Shown here one piece after another: positions 46,050-59,129 of a DNA stretch of 64,000 nt. The notes below the pieces were generated by a model that saw only the letters and a list, made by a program, of their open reading frames with translations, made no database searches and was not told the DNA's origin. The stretch's first letter is position 1, and every line of letters begins with the position of its first letter. The position numbers and the translations under genes were made by a program. The stretch comes from Nitrospira sp. (GTDB lineage Bacteria; Nitrospirota; Nitrospiria; Nitrospirales; Nitrospiraceae): contig JABMDL010000018.1 in assembly GCA_015903945.1 (NCBI GenBank), positions 1 through 64,000 on the forward strand, given 5' to 3'.

Positions 46050-46265
46050 TTAAAAAGCTCCGTGGTACCACCCTGCTTCGGCCCGAACCAGCACGCGCTG
46101 TCCGGAACCCTTCGTTCGGCCCGTACGGGGGCCAGGCGGAATCCGCTACTCTGGTTTCACGGATTCAGGCTCGGAGGCGAGTTCGGCAACGTTTAGATTG
46201 GCTCGCACCAACCGCCAATTCTCTCAGTCTAAACAGGTTGCCTACTACTCCTCGTCACAGCCGCT
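46006..46265 (-). promoter_or_regulatory. Leucine-specific T-box riboswitch upstream of leuA
   Basis: Transcribed on the minus strand. The antiterminator motif AGGGTGGTACCACGG is at 46060-46074. Stem I arms pair as GGCAAC/GTTGCC, GTTTAG/CTAAAC and ATTGG/CCAAT, with a terminal loop GGTTGGTGCGAG. The specifier loop has AGTA on its 5' side and GAA-CTC on its 3' side; CTC (46179-46181) is a leucine codon, read by tRNA-Leu(GAG). Uncharged tRNA should stabilise the antiterminator and allow leuA transcription. Confidence 0.92.
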
Positions 46266-46281
46266 CACGTCTTGCGTGCCG

Positions 46282-47088
46282 CTACGGCTTGGGCTCAGGC
46301 GAGGGCGCCTCGGATTTCACGGCGACCTTCTTCCCCATAGCCCGCGCCACCAGCCAGAACATGCGCTCCATCGGACCCAACAACGCATACCCGGCGAAGA
46401 TCACAAATAACATACCTTGGGGCCAGGCTGCTACCAGCATCAGCCCCAGAATCCCCCAGACCAGATAGGTGACCTGTTGGGGGCCTTTGAACTTGAGGTC
46501 CTTGAAGCTGCGATACTTGATCGTGCTGACCATCAGGAACGACAGCGCGAGGGTGATGAGCAACACGGCGAGCGGCTTCGTCTCTGCCCCCATGTGAAGC
46601 ACATAGTGATCGAACACCACCATCGAGGCGACGACACCGGCCGCGGCAGGAATGGCCAAACCGGTAAAGTACTTGCCGTCGGACAGCGCCACAGTCGAGT
46701 TGAACCGGGCGAGCCGCACCGCGCCCATCGCCACATACGCGAACATGACCGCCACGCCGAACGTGCCCAGCCCGCTCAACGCCCATGAATACATGAGGAG
46801 CCCCGATGCGACGCCGAAGGACACGACATCGGAAAGGGAATCGTACTCCAACCCGAAATGGCTCGTGCTGTTGGTCAGCCGGGCCGACTTCCCGTCCAAC
46901 ACGTCGAACACCATGGCGATGAAAATCGCGATGGCCGCCGCCAGATAGTCGGCGTTGAAGACGGCGAGGATGGCATAGACCCCGCAGAACAAATTGCCGG
47001 TCGTGAAGAGGTTCGGGATGAGGTGCATGGCCGCTTTGCGGCGTTTGCTGTCCTTGCCGAACGAATTCCTGAATCCCCCTGTTTTCAT
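46282..47088 (-). CDS. pssA: CDP-diacylglycerol-serine O-phosphatidyltransferase
   Basis: 268 residues from the ATG at 47088, with the CDP-alcohol phosphotransferase motif MVFDVLDGKSARLTNSTSHFGLEYDSLSD and several membrane helices. Makes phosphatidylserine. 4-bp overlap with psd. The next element downstream is the leuA T-box leader. Confidence 0.95.
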   Translation of the reverse strand: MKTGGFRNSFGKDSKRRKAAMHLIPNLFTTGNLFCGVYAILAVFNADYLAAAIAIFIAMVFDVLDGKSARLTNSTSHFGLEYDSLSDVVSFGVASGLLMYSWALSGLGTFGVAVMFAYVAMGAVRLARFNSTVALSDGKYFTGLAIPAAAGVVASMVVFDHYVLHMGAETKPLAVLLITLALSFLMVSTIKYRSFKDLKFKGPQQVTYLVWGILGLMLVAAWPQGMLFVIFAGYALLGPMERMFWLVARAMGKKVAVKSEAPSPEPKP

Positions 47089-47735
47089 CGAAGTTCTCCC
47101 AGAATGCTTTCCCCGCCCTTGACATGATCGCCGACGGCGACCTTCAGGGTGGTACCGATGGGAAGAAAGGTGTCCATCCGAGACCCGAAGCGGATCAAGC
47201 CGTACCGTTCTCCCCGTCTCGCCGGATCCATCGGTGACGCCCAGCAGACGATCCGCCGGGCGATCAGCCCCGCGACCTGGACGCACAACACTTTCACCCC
47301 TTCAACCGTTTTGATCATGAGGGCGTTCTGCTCATTCCGCAGCGTCGCTTCCGGCTTACTGGCGACCATGAAGGCCCCGGGCTGGTACTGCACATTTTCC
47401 ACCGTCCCGTCGCAGGGCATGCGGTTGATGTGCACATTGAACACGTTCAAGAAAATCGTGACGCGCACGGCCCGATCCTTCAGATAGCGCGGTTCGAATT
47501 CTTCTTCGATGGCGATGACCTTGCCGTCGCCGGGTGCCACAACGAGATGCGGGTCCTTGGGAATGACTCTGGCCGGATTACGGAAAAACCACGCGACAAA
47601 CGCCGTGAGGATCCCCGCCCCCACCGCCACGGCTATCCACCCCAGCCATCCGGCCAAGACCGTCACGCCGGCAGGAATGGCAATGAACGGAAGTCCTTCC
47701 TTGGCGAACGGAATACCAACTGCCCGATCGATCAT
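47085..47735 (-). CDS. psd: Phosphatidylserine decarboxylase
   Basis: 216 residues from the ATG at 47735 (AAGG 7 bp upstream); the frame is open to 47756. N-terminal hydrophobic stretches, VAPGDGKVIAIEE, NVFNVHINRMPCDG and the self-cleavage Ser in RFGSRMD near residue 185, the short Psd type. Product phosphatidylethanolamine. Confidence 0.94.
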   Translation of the reverse strand: MIDRAVGIPFAKEGLPFIAIPAGVTVLAGWLGWIAVAVGAGILTAFVAWFFRNPARVIPKDPHLVVAPGDGKVIAIEEEFEPRYLKDRAVRVTIFLNVFNVHINRMPCDGTVENVQYQPGAFMVASKPEATLRNEQNALMIKTVEGVKVLCVQVAGLIARRIVCWASPMDPARRGERYGLIRFGSRMDTFLPIGTTLKVAVGDHVKGGESILGELR

Positions 47736-47832
47736 CGCGTCGCCTTCTCTCCACACACGACGGCCACCCTCGTCCGGCCATCACGTCCAAGATCATTATA
47801 CCGACTCATGGCGGGCAGGTGACAGCTTTTCC

Positions 47833-49430
<1,598 letters not shown>

Positions 49431-49464
49431 ACGGGCTTTCAGCTGATGGCTGACAGCTCCTAAC

Positions 49465-51240
49465 TTAGGCTGTGAGTACCGTGTCTTTATCTTCCGGCGT
49501 AACTTTTCTTTCACCGGCTTGCTTCTGCTTCAGCTCCGGCGGATCTTCAAGAATCATCTCGTGGTTGCAGCCGCCGGCCGGAATCATCGGATAGCAATTT
49601 TCATAGGGATACGTGGGGACATCGACGATCACGGGCCCCTCGGTCGCCAGGGCTTGTTTCAACACCTCATCAAGCTTCGCCACCTTGTTCGCCCGCAAAC
49701 CGACTGCCCCGTAGGCTTCCGCCAGCTTCACAAAATCCGGCGTCGTTCCCAAATCGCTCGACGCATATCGCCCATTGTAAAAAAGGTCCTGCCATTGCCG
49801 CACCATGCCATGGAACCCGTTGTTCAGAATGATGATCTTCACCGGCAATTTGCTCACCACCGCCGTCGCCATCTCCTGCATGTTCATCTGCACGCTGCCG
49901 TCTCCTGCGATGCAGAGGACGAGCCGATCGCGAAACGCGGCTTGCGCGCCCATGGCGGCCGGAAATCCGAACCCCATCGTGCCGAGCCCGCCGGAGGTCA
50001 ACCAGCGGTTCGGCTGCGCCAACTTGAAGTATTGCGCCGCCCACATCTGGTGCTGCCCCACATCCGTCGAGACGATCGGGTCACGGTCCCTGGTAAGTTC
50101 GTACAACCGCTTCACGACGTGCTGGGGCTTGATCGGCCCGTCCTGCTCCTGTTGATAGGTCAACGGATGGGCCTGCCGCCATTGCTGAATCTGATCCCAC
50201 CAGGGCTTCCGGAGATCTTTCTGATCGCCGTTCACGGTGGCGCGCAGGATTTGATTCAACTCGCGCAGCACGGTCTTGCAATCACCGACGATCGGCACGT
50301 CGACATGGATATTTTTCCGGATCGAGGTCGGGTCAATGTCGATGTGGATGATCTTGGCATGCGGGCAAAACTCCGAGACTTTGCCGGTCACCCGGTCGTC
50401 GAAGCGCGCACCGACGGCGATCACGAGATCGGAGTAATGCATCGCCATATTGGCCTGATAGGTTCCGTGCATGCCGAGCATTCCGAGCGACAGCGGATGT
50501 TCTCCCGGAAACACGCCGAGCCCCATCAAGGTCATATCGACGGGAATCTGCGTCATCTCGGCCAAGTCGAGCAATTCCTGGGAGGCACCGGAAAACACGA
50601 CGCCGCCACCCACGTAGAGAATCGGCTTCTTCGCCTTGGCAATCGCTTCGGCGGCCTGCTTGATCTGCCACTTGTTGCCGTCGTACGTCGGATTGTAGCC
50701 ACGGATCGAGACGGAATTGGGGTACGCGAATTCCGCCACGTTCTGGGAGACGTCCTTGGGAATATCGACCAGCACCGGCCCGGGCCGTCCTGTCGTGGCA
50801 ATATAAAACGCTTCCTTGATGGTGGCGGCGAGATCGTTCACGTCTTTGACCAGAAAGTTGTACTTGGTACAGGGCCGGCTCAAGCCGACATTGTCCGCTT
50901 CCTGAAAGGCATCATTGCCGATGAGATGGGTCGGTACCTGACCGCTGAAGCACACCACCGGGACGGAATCCATGTAGGCATCGGCCAAGGCCGTGATCAC
51001 GTTGGTCATTCCCGGCCCCGACGTCACCAGGCACACGCCAGCCTTGCCGGTGGCCTTGGCGTAGCCTTCCGCCATATGTCCCGCACCCTGCTCATGGCGG
51101 GTCAAAATGACTTCGAGGTCCTTCTGCTGATGCAGCATGTCGAAAATCTTCAAGACCACGCCGCCGGGAAGCGCAAAGACGGTCTTCACCCCTTCCCGCT
51201 TGAGGCATTCGATGAAGATCTCAGCGCCGGAGAGTTTCAT
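49465..51240 (-). CDS. ilvB: Acetolactate synthase large subunit
   Basis: 591 residues from the ATG at 51240 behind GGAGGAA. ThDP-enzyme motifs: ALPGGVVLKIFD with the following E in HEQGAGHMAEGYAKATG, and GDGSVQMNMQEMATA. Makes acetolactate from pyruvate. First gene of the ilvB-ilvN-ilvC-psd-pssA run. I saw no T-box in its own 249-bp leader. Confidence 0.97.
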   Translation of the reverse strand: MKLSGAEIFIECLKREGVKTVFALPGGVVLKIFDMLHQQKDLEVILTRHEQGAGHMAEGYAKATGKAGVCLVTSGPGMTNVITALADAYMDSVPVVCFSGQVPTHLIGNDAFQEADNVGLSRPCTKYNFLVKDVNDLAATIKEAFYIATTGRPGPVLVDIPKDVSQNVAEFAYPNSVSIRGYNPTYDGNKWQIKQAAEAIAKAKKPILYVGGGVVFSGASQELLDLAEMTQIPVDMTLMGLGVFPGEHPLSLGMLGMHGTYQANMAMHYSDLVIAVGARFDDRVTGKVSEFCPHAKIIHIDIDPTSIRKNIHVDVPIVGDCKTVLRELNQILRATVNGDQKDLRKPWWDQIQQWRQAHPLTYQQEQDGPIKPQHVVKRLYELTRDRDPIVSTDVGQHQMWAAQYFKLAQPNRWLTSGGLGTMGFGFPAAMGAQAAFRDRLVLCIAGDGSVQMNMQEMATAVVSKLPVKIIILNNGFHGMVRQWQDLFYNGRYASSDLGTTPDFVKLAEAYGAVGLRANKVAKLDEVLKQALATEGPVIVDVPTYPYENCYPMIPAGGCNHEMILEDPPELKQKQAGERKVTPEDKDTVLTA

Positions 51241-51489
51241 AACGGTTTCCTCCATCCACGAGAGTGAGGATCAGGCTGTCGTTGACCCTCAAGTGCCGAC
51301 CTTTCCGCTCCGCGCGAAGGGCTGACAACCCTACAATCATGCATGCAAAAATTTTTGAAAAATCAATGGGAAAGATTGGAGATCCTACCATCCCGGTCAG
51401 GCAGGGTCAATAGGTCAATCCCTCCATCACGAGGTGCCGCCAACGCGACGAATGTCCGTGAGACAGAGGCCCTGTTGCCGAAGAAAAAA

Positions 51490-51925
51490 GCGCAGGTGTG
51501 AAGGCCTATAAGCCGGATTCTGTTCTCGCCGGAGATGGACTCTCCGGCGGAGATGATCATTTCTCTGGGACTCGAGTTGCCTCGAACCTCAAGCAGCCTA
51601 CCCGAAGACCTCGACCGGGCCAGTCGGTTTGCAGGGCACGCACGGTGTCCTGCAAGTGTCTTCCTATTTGGCCTTGCACCGGGCGACGCTTACCGTGCCG
51701 GTGATGTCACCACCACCGCGGTGGGCTCTTACCCCACCGTTTCACCCTTACCTGAGCCACAGCGACCAGATGGGATCCCGTCGCGTCGGCCATCGGCGGT
51801 TTGATTTCTGTGGTGCCGGTGTCGGATCGCTCCGCCTGGGAGTTACCCAGCGCCCTGCCCATGGAGTCCGGACTTTCCTCCCGATGCCGTAGCACCGGGC
51901 GATCACCCGGCCTTCACACCTGCGC
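51490..51925 (-). ncRNA. rnpB: RNase P RNA
   Basis: The minus strand has the universal core GGAAAGTCCGGACTCC near the 5' end and ACAGAATCCGGCTTAT near the 3' end. The outermost helix pairs GCGCAGGTGTGAAGGCC with its exact complement at the 3' end, setting 51925 and 51490 as the ends; TTTTTT follows. About 436 nt, type A by length and ends. RNase P cleaves tRNA leaders. Confidence 0.95.
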
Positions 51926-51931
51926 AGGTTG

Positions 51932-51961
51932 AGTATAATGAAGACTGGTAGGCCGTGACAA
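51932..51961 (-). promoter_or_regulatory. rnpB promoter
   Basis: TTGTCA (51956-51961), 18-bp spacer, TATACT (51932-51937) on the minus strand, with the start expected at 51925, exactly the first base of the RNA helix. Confidence 0.75.
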
Positions 51962-51980
51962 GCAGACGTCGCTCTATTTC

Positions 51981-52346
51981 CTAATCTCCCGCCGCCGCCA
52001 GTATCTCAATCTTGTCTTTCCATTTTTTGGCGACCGTGCCCCGTCGATGGCGTCGGACAAATCGCTCCAGCCTGACCGCGTCCTCTTCTGACGAGCGAAT
52101 AAACTCGACGCCAAGCCGATTGCCCTTCACCCACCGTACCACAGCCAGCGGCACGTCCACAGCCGGTTGCCCGTCCGGGAGACAGAGTTTGAGCCGGACG
52201 TAGTCGCCTGGCCTGGCTGCCTCCGGACTTTCCATCAGACAGCCGGGCAACGACAGGTCGAGCACACGGCCTTCGCCAATCACTGATTCCCCGGCAAAGA
52301 CCGCGGCACATTCGATGGGAACTCTTGAGCTATACCGATCTTCCAT
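51981..52346 (-). CDS. PilZ-domain protein
   Basis: 121 residues of a lone PilZ domain: RYSSRVPIECAAVF (RxxxR type) and DLSLPGCLMESP (D/NxSxxG type). Binds cyclic di-GMP; output unknown. Upstream of rnpB and divergent from nothing. Confidence 0.85.
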   Translation of the reverse strand: MEDRYSSRVPIECAAVFAGESVIGEGRVLDLSLPGCLMESPEAARPGDYVRLKLCLPDGQPAVDVPLAVVRWVKGNRLGVEFIRSSEEDAVRLERFVRRHRRGTVAKKWKDKIEILAAAGD

Positions 52347-52559
52347 CTACGCCCCCCATCCACATGTAGTGGGCACTGTCGCACATGATGGCGGAGCAGA
52401 CCAGTCCCGCAAAAGCAGAGGGGGAACCCAACCATATGGGGGGGGGACTCGCGCGCGGCCGGACACATGAACACTGCCCTACCGGGCTGCGGAAACACAA
52501 TTTCGCCCAGGTAGAAATTCCAGCCTACGAAGAGTCACTGAATGGCACATCAGAGCCCG
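52347..52559. other. Gene-free interval
   Basis: No credible gene; an uninterrupted G run (GGGGGGG) at about 52440. The palindromic element begins at 52560. Confidence 0.4.
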
Positions 52560-52728
52560 CAGGATGCTCAAGAAGGCCTCTCATCTCACCCGCCCAGCCC
52601 CGGCGCGCCAAGACGCGCCGATCCGCAGGCAAGGCCGCAGCGAGCGAAGAGGCGAGGCCTACTCCGTTCTGTACGTTGAGCTTCTGAGCGACGCGAGAAC
52701 GATGCTGGCGGACTTTTTCAGCATTCTG
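52560..52728. repeat. Palindromic dispersed element, copy 2
   Basis: 169 bp, inverted relative to copy 1. The right-hand ~100 bp and both ends match copy 1; a ~50-bp central GC-rich insertion (around 52583-52632) is private to this copy. Its outer base touches the stop codon of the M48 gene (52729). Confidence 0.85.
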
Positions 52729-53601
52729 CTACCGGCCGCCCACTGCCGGCAACAACGCGGCCGGAACCGGCGTTCTTTTCTCGTAGATTGCCATCACTTC
52801 AGGCATCCACTCTTTAAGCTGTTGAATCCTCGTATCATGACCGGGATGCGTCGAGAGAAACTCCGCCGGCCCACCACCGCCCGACAACTGGGCCATCCGT
52901 TCCCACAGCGCGATCGACTCACGGGGATCATAGCCGGCATCAGCCGCCATCAGTATCCCGACGTAATCGGCCTCGGATTCATGTTTCCGGCTGAACGGCA
53001 GCAACACCCCAACCTGTGCTCCGACGCCGAGCGCGGCCATCGTCGTTTGACTCAGCACGGGATTGCCCCCGCCGGCGCCGAGCACCGCGCCGGCGACTTG
53101 CAAGGCCGCATTGGTCAACTGCCCCTGGCTCATCCGCTCCGCCCCATGCCGGGCCAGGGCATGCACCACTTCATGGCCCATCACGGCCGCCAGACCCGCC
53201 TCCGTTTTCGCCACGGGGAAAATGCCGGTGTACACGGCCATCTTGCCGCCGGGCAACGCGAAGGCGTTTGCGGTCTTATCATCCTTGATGACGGTCACGT
53301 CCCACTGAAACTGCTTGGCCATTTCACCATATTTCGATCGCTTCGCCGCCTCGATAATCCTCGCTGCCACCCGTTTCACCGGCTCGATCTCGCGGGGGTC
53401 TTGAGACGGCTTCATTTTCGGGTCGCGCTTGATCTGATCGTACGCCTGCTCGCCCATTTGCACTTCTTGATCGACCGACGTGATCAGCAATTGCGACCGG
53501 CCTGTGTACGGATTGGTTTCGCAACCGGCCACACCGAGACCCACGATCAACAGACTCACTATCCCAAGAACACGCCCCCCTTGTTGTCGTATCGCCATCA
53601 C
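52729..53601 (-). CDS. M48-family metalloprotease lipoprotein (BepA/LoiP-like)
   Basis: 290 residues: lipobox in LLIVGLGVAGC at residue 26, then TGRSQLLITSVDQEVQMG, the catalytic GHEVVHALARHGAER near residue 145 and a C-terminal HESEADYVGILMAADAGYDP. Periplasmic or outer-membrane quality-control peptidase. Divergent from the RNase H gene. Confidence 0.92.
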   Translation of the reverse strand: MMAIRQQGGRVLGIVSLLIVGLGVAGCETNPYTGRSQLLITSVDQEVQMGEQAYDQIKRDPKMKPSQDPREIEPVKRVAARIIEAAKRSKYGEMAKQFQWDVTVIKDDKTANAFALPGGKMAVYTGIFPVAKTEAGLAAVMGHEVVHALARHGAERMSQGQLTNAALQVAGAVLGAGGGNPVLSQTTMAALGVGAQVGVLLPFSRKHESEADYVGILMAADAGYDPRESIALWERMAQLSGGGGPAEFLSTHPGHDTRIQQLKEWMPEVMAIYEKRTPVPAALLPAVGGR

Positions 53602-53707
53602 CGATCCTCCAAGCCGTTACCCGATGCCGTCACCGCCAATTTGACCCTGCGCATCCGATTGAGTAGATTACCGCGCCCTTCGTCATGTTTTCCAGCAGGA
53701 GCCCCTT

Positions 53708-54364
53708 ATGACGGCTGATCGGTCTATCAAGCCCATAGAACGCATCGGCATCGACGAATCCGGCAAGGGCGATTATTTCGGCCCGCTCGTCATCGCGGCC
53801 GTCTTTGTGGACGCCACCACGCAGGGTGAATTACGACTGATGGAGGTCCGCGACAGCAAGAAGATTTCCGACGGACGGATTCTCGAAATGGCGCCGGACA
53901 TCAAGACCATTTGTCCCCACAGCGTCATCGCGATCGGCCCGCAGAAATACAACGAGCTCTACGCGAAGATCAAGAATCTGAACCGCCTCCTCGCCTGGGG
54001 CCACGCCAAAGCACTGGAAAATTTATTGGAACGGGTGACCTGCGAGCGGGCCGTCTCCGATCAATTCGGAGACGAGCGGTTAATCCTGAATGCCTTGCAA
54101 GATAAAGGGCGGAAGATCGTGCTGGAGCAGCGGACGAAAGCGGAGTCGGACCTGGCCGTGGCGGCCGCGTCGATCCTGGCACGAGCCGAGTTTCTGATTC
54201 GCCTCAAACGCCTTTCCAATGAAGTAAGCACGACGTTGCCGAAAGGCGCGTCCCCATCGGTGGAGCTTGCGGCGAAGATGATCGTCAAAAAACACGGGCG
54301 GGACCGGCTGGGCACCGTGGCCAAACTTCACTTCAAGACCACGCAGGCCGTATTGGCGGACTAG
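53708..54364 (+). CDS. rnhC: Ribonuclease HIII-type enzyme lacking the N-terminal domain
   Basis: 218 residues beginning with GIDESGKGDYFGPLVIAAV, the HIII-type signature; catalytic acidic residues at DES, the D of DSKKIS, and the late ESDLAVAAASILARA. Normal HIII proteins have an extra ~90-residue domain before the signature; here the signature starts at residue 13 and only 106 bp separate the gene from the divergent M48 gene. Removes RNA from RNA-DNA hybrids. RNase HII is the alternative. Confidence 0.82.
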   Translation: MTADRSIKPIERIGIDESGKGDYFGPLVIAAVFVDATTQGELRLMEVRDSKKISDGRILEMAPDIKTICPHSVIAIGPQKYNELYAKIKNLNRLLAWGHAKALENLLERVTCERAVSDQFGDERLILNALQDKGRKIVLEQRTKAESDLAVAAASILARAEFLIRLKRLSNEVSTTLPKGASPSVELAAKMIVKKHGRDRLGTVAKLHFKTTQAVLAD

Positions 54365-55176
54365 ACCGATTCGCCGACTTCGAGGTCCGAAGGCTTGGCC
54401 CCTGATACGGAAGGCGCTTCCGTCACCGGTTCGCCCTCCCAATACAACATCCGGCGGCAATAGGGACAGACATGCAGGTCGTCCGACCGTTTGACCTGCG
54501 CGATCAGTTGCGGCGGGATCTGCAAGCGGCAGCCGGTGCAAATGCCGTCGCGCACCGCCGCCAGCGGTTGATCCTTCCGCGAGGCCTTGATCTGCATGTA
54601 CCGGCCGAGGAGACTTTTCTCCACTCGCGCCGCGGCGGCTCGGTAGAGCGCTTCGACTTGGGACAGCTCCGCGGCCAGCGTGCGATCCTGCTCGTCCAAG
54701 ACTTTCTTTTCCTGCGCGAACGCCGCCTCCAGCGCCTTCTTCTTTCCTTCGGCCTCTTTCACCGTTCGCTGCAATTGGTCGATCTTGTCCATGCAGACGA
54801 GAATCTTCTCCTCAAAATCCCCCCGCTTTTTATTCGCCAGATCGAGCTCGAAGAGATGCGCCTGATACTCCTTGTTGGTCTTCAAGCTCGCCGCGTGCGA
54901 CTTCATTTTCTCGGTCTGGGCCTCGTGGGCCTCCAAATCTTTTTCGTGCGAACGCCGCTCTTTGACCGCGGCCTCGACGGTGATCTTCGTCTCGTTCAAC
55001 AGGTTCGAGGTGTCGCGCAGGGGCGCTTCAGCCGTGTGCAACAGGTCGGGGATTTTTCTGCGGGTGTCACTGATCTCCATGATACGGAGATCGAGTTTCT
55101 GTAATTCAAGCAGTGGGGACAGTTTGTGGCTCAACGTGCCCTTTCTCTGCCGTGAGGCCCCTTCGGCGATTGACAC
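54361..55176 (-). CDS. Coiled-coil protein with C-terminal C4 zinc ribbon
   Basis: 271 residues: long coiled coil from about residue 20 to 190 (LLELQKLDLRIMEISD, KKKALEAAFAQEKKVL) and a zinc ribbon CTGCRLQIPP plus CPYCRRML near residues 214-244. The family is widespread, with an unclear role. Convergent with rnhC. Confidence 0.82.
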   Translation of the reverse strand: MSIAEGASRQRKGTLSHKLSPLLELQKLDLRIMEISDTRRKIPDLLHTAEAPLRDTSNLLNETKITVEAAVKERRSHEKDLEAHEAQTEKMKSHAASLKTNKEYQAHLFELDLANKKRGDFEEKILVCMDKIDQLQRTVKEAEGKKKALEAAFAQEKKVLDEQDRTLAAELSQVEALYRAAAARVEKSLLGRYMQIKASRKDQPLAAVRDGICTGCRLQIPPQLIAQVKRSDDLHVCPYCRRMLYWEGEPVTEAPSVSGAKPSDLEVGESV

Positions 55177-55180
55177 AGTC

Positions 55181-55257
55181 TGGTGGGCCCACTAGGACTT
55201 GAACCTAGGACCAGCTGATTATGAGTCAGCCGCTCTAACCACCTGAGCTATGGGCCC
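55181..55257 (-). tRNA. tRNA with CAU anticodon (elongator Met or Ile2)
   Basis: 77 nt including an encoded CCA. Perfect acceptor stem (GGGCCCA with TGGGCCC), D stem GCTC/GAGC, anticodon stem GCTGA/TCAGC with loop CTCATAA, T stem CTAGG/CCTAG. Anticodon CAT. Methionine versus lysidine-modified isoleucine cannot be settled by eye. Confidence 0.95.
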
Positions 55258-55360
55258 TGTTCGGACAGGTTCGGGCTCAGCCTCGACCTCCCCCTCGGCC
55301 TCAGGCGGGGATTCTAGGCTCCCCTCCGGATGGAGTCAATCGAGCCCATCCGGCAGACAC

Positions 55361-57178
<1,818 letters not shown>

Positions 57179-57180
57179 GA

Positions 57181-59055
57181 CTACTCCTTCACTAAGGACA
57201 CCGCCCCGGGAGCCGGCACGGCGGCTTTCCGGATTCGCAGTTCGTTGATTTGCACATTCAATTGTCGCACATCGTCCGCACGCCCTTCGCGTTCAGCCGC
57301 TTTCAGGCGGCCGATCAGGTCCCGCAGCACCTGCTCCGCCCGTTTGCGGTCGAGGCTGTCCAGGCAGGCCCGGATATGCACCGGGACATCGTCAAAATGA
57401 TCCTCGCGCATGGACAGTTCCGTCGCCAGTGCGCCGCAGTCGGGATCCCCCACCGACGCATCCAGGACCGATCGGAGGCTGATGCGCCCCTCCCGATCCA
57501 CATGCGCAAGCGCAATCTCGACCAGCTTGCGGCCTGGCGCGACGGTAAAGGCCTCCGGCTTCAGACGGCGGACATCGGCAGGAGACAGCTTCCCCTGCAA
57601 CAGCAAGAACAGCAGATCCCGCTCTTCGGGCAGTCCTTTGAACAAAACATTGAGCGGAATCTCCGGCGTGGAGAGTGTGCGCGGTCTGTCCGCACTTCGC
57701 TTCGGCTGAGCCACGAGGGCCGGATACCGTTCGATCAGTCGGGACTGGCTGATCCCCAACCGTTCCGCCACGATCCTCATGCGCTCCTCCCGCTCAATGG
57801 GATGTTCGCTCTTCTGGAGAATCCGCAGCACCTCATCGACGCTTCGAATGCGGCTTTCCAGCGAGCCGGCTTCGGCCTGGTTGACCGTGTACTCCAGCGC
57901 ATAGTCCAAGAGGCTCGGAGCGACTGCTTCCAGCCGGGCGAACGCCTCGACCCCTTCCTTCCGCACAAATGTGTCAGGGTCCTCACCAGCCGGAAGGGTG
58001 ACGACTTTGACCCCTAATCCGCTGTTGACGAATAGATCCAATCCTCTCAACGCCGCGCGCACACCGGCTGCGTCAGGATCGAACAGGAGCACCACCTGAT
58101 CGGCAAACCTCCGCACGGCGTGAATATGTTCGGAGGTCAACGCCGTCCCCAGCGTGGCGACGGTGTGCGTGAGCCCCGCCTGGTGGAGCGCGATCGCATC
58201 GAAATAGCCCTCGACGACGATCACGGTCTTGGTCCGCACGATAGCTTCGCGCGCCTGATCGAAGGCAAAGAGCGTTTGCCCTTTCTTAAACAAGGGCGTA
58301 TCAGGGGAGTTCAGATATTTGGGTTCACCGTCGCCCAACACACGCCCGCCGAATCCGACCACGCGTTTCCGCAAATCCGTGATCGTGAACATGACCCGGG
58401 CTCGAAACCGGTCGTAGAAGCCGGAGCCGTTGTCCCGCGCCACCACCAGGCCGGCCGTCGCCAGATCGCCTTGCGTAAATCCTTGCTTGGTGAGTGTTTT
58501 GAGCAATCCGTCCCATTCGGCCGGCGCCACACCGATCCCGAATCGATCAATCGTGGACGGCTGAATGCCCCGTTTCTCCAGATAGTCGCGCCCACCGGCT
58601 CCGACCCGGGCATCACGCAGATTGTGCGCGAACCAGGCGGCGGCGGCTTCGTTCAGTTGCTCGACTCGCTTGGCTTGTCCTCCCTGAGCCCCGGCAGGAG
58701 ATACAATTTCACGCACTTCGATTCCCACCTTGTGGCCGAGATCGCGCACCACTTCCGGGAAACTGGCCCCGGTCAAACGGGTGAGAAACGTGAAGACGTT
58801 GCCGCCGGCGCCGCAGCCAAAACAATGGAAGATCTGCCGGGACGGGCTGACGGTAAACGAGGGGGTCTTCTCCTGATGAAACGGGCATAAGCCCTTGAGA
58901 TTCTGGCCGGCTTTGGTCAGAGAGACGTGATGACCGACGATGTCGGTGATGTCGATCCGGCCCCTGATTTGATCGATGATGTCGTCGGAAATCAGCCCAT
59001 GGCCCACGAGAGTCGGAGCTCCTGCCTCCTCGTCGCGCCCAACCGGACGAGTCAA
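57181..59055 (-). CDS. dnaG: DNA primase
   Basis: 624 residues: CHC2 zinc motif ([19 protein letters not shown]) at residues 56-85, a Toprim core with [12 protein letters not shown] and LLFDPDAAG, and a C-terminal helicase-binding part. Makes primers for replication. Upstream of rpoD. Confidence 0.96.
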   Translation of the reverse strand: MTRPVGRDEEAGAPTLVGHGLISDDIIDQIRGRIDITDIVGHHVSLTKAGQNLKGLCPFHQEKTPSFTVSPSRQIFHCFGCGAGGNVFTFLTRLTGASFPEVVRDLGHKVGIEVREIVSPAGAQGGQAKRVEQLNEAAAAWFAHNLRDARVGAGGRDYLEKRGIQPSTIDRFGIGVAPAEWDGLLKTLTKQGFTQGDLATAGLVVARDNGSGFYDRFRARVMFTITDLRKRVVGFGGRVLGDGEPKYLNSPDTPLFKKGQTLFAFDQAREAIVRTKTVIVVEGYFDAIALHQAGLTHTVATLGTALTSEHIHAVRRFADQVVLLFDPDAAGVRAALRGLDLFVNSGLGVKVVTLPAGEDPDTFVRKEGVEAFARLEAVAPSLLDYALEYTVNQAEAGSLESRIRSVDEVLRILQKSEHPIEREERMRIVAERLGISQSRLIERYPALVAQPKRSADRPRTLSTPEIPLNVLFKGLPEERDLLFLLLQGKLSPADVRRLKPEAFTVAPGRKLVEIALAHVDREGRISLRSVLDASVGDPDCGALATELSMREDHFDDVPVHIRACLDSLDRKRAEQVLRDLIGRLKAAEREGRADDVRQLNVQINELRIRKAAVPAPGAVSLVKE

Positions 59056-59129
59056 TGACGAAGTGATTGAAAAATTGACCGGACAGATTAACAGACGGTT
59101 TGAAAATCTGTCAATTCCGAGGATCGGCG

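Noticed and set aside
44555..46468. 637-codon plus-strand frame opposite leuA and its leader
   Set aside because: Runs through the T-box and terminator and lacks any family features; shadow of leuA.
49519..51267. 582-codon plus-strand frame opposite ilvB
   Set aside because: Shadow of ilvB; His/Arg-rich low-complexity product typical of antisense frames.
51241..51489. A second T-box or leader peptide upstream of ilvB
   Set aside because: No AGGGTGGTACC motif, no run of branched-chain codons behind a ribosome site.
51498..51895. Several short frames between ilvB and the PilZ gene
   Set aside because: They lie within RNase P RNA.
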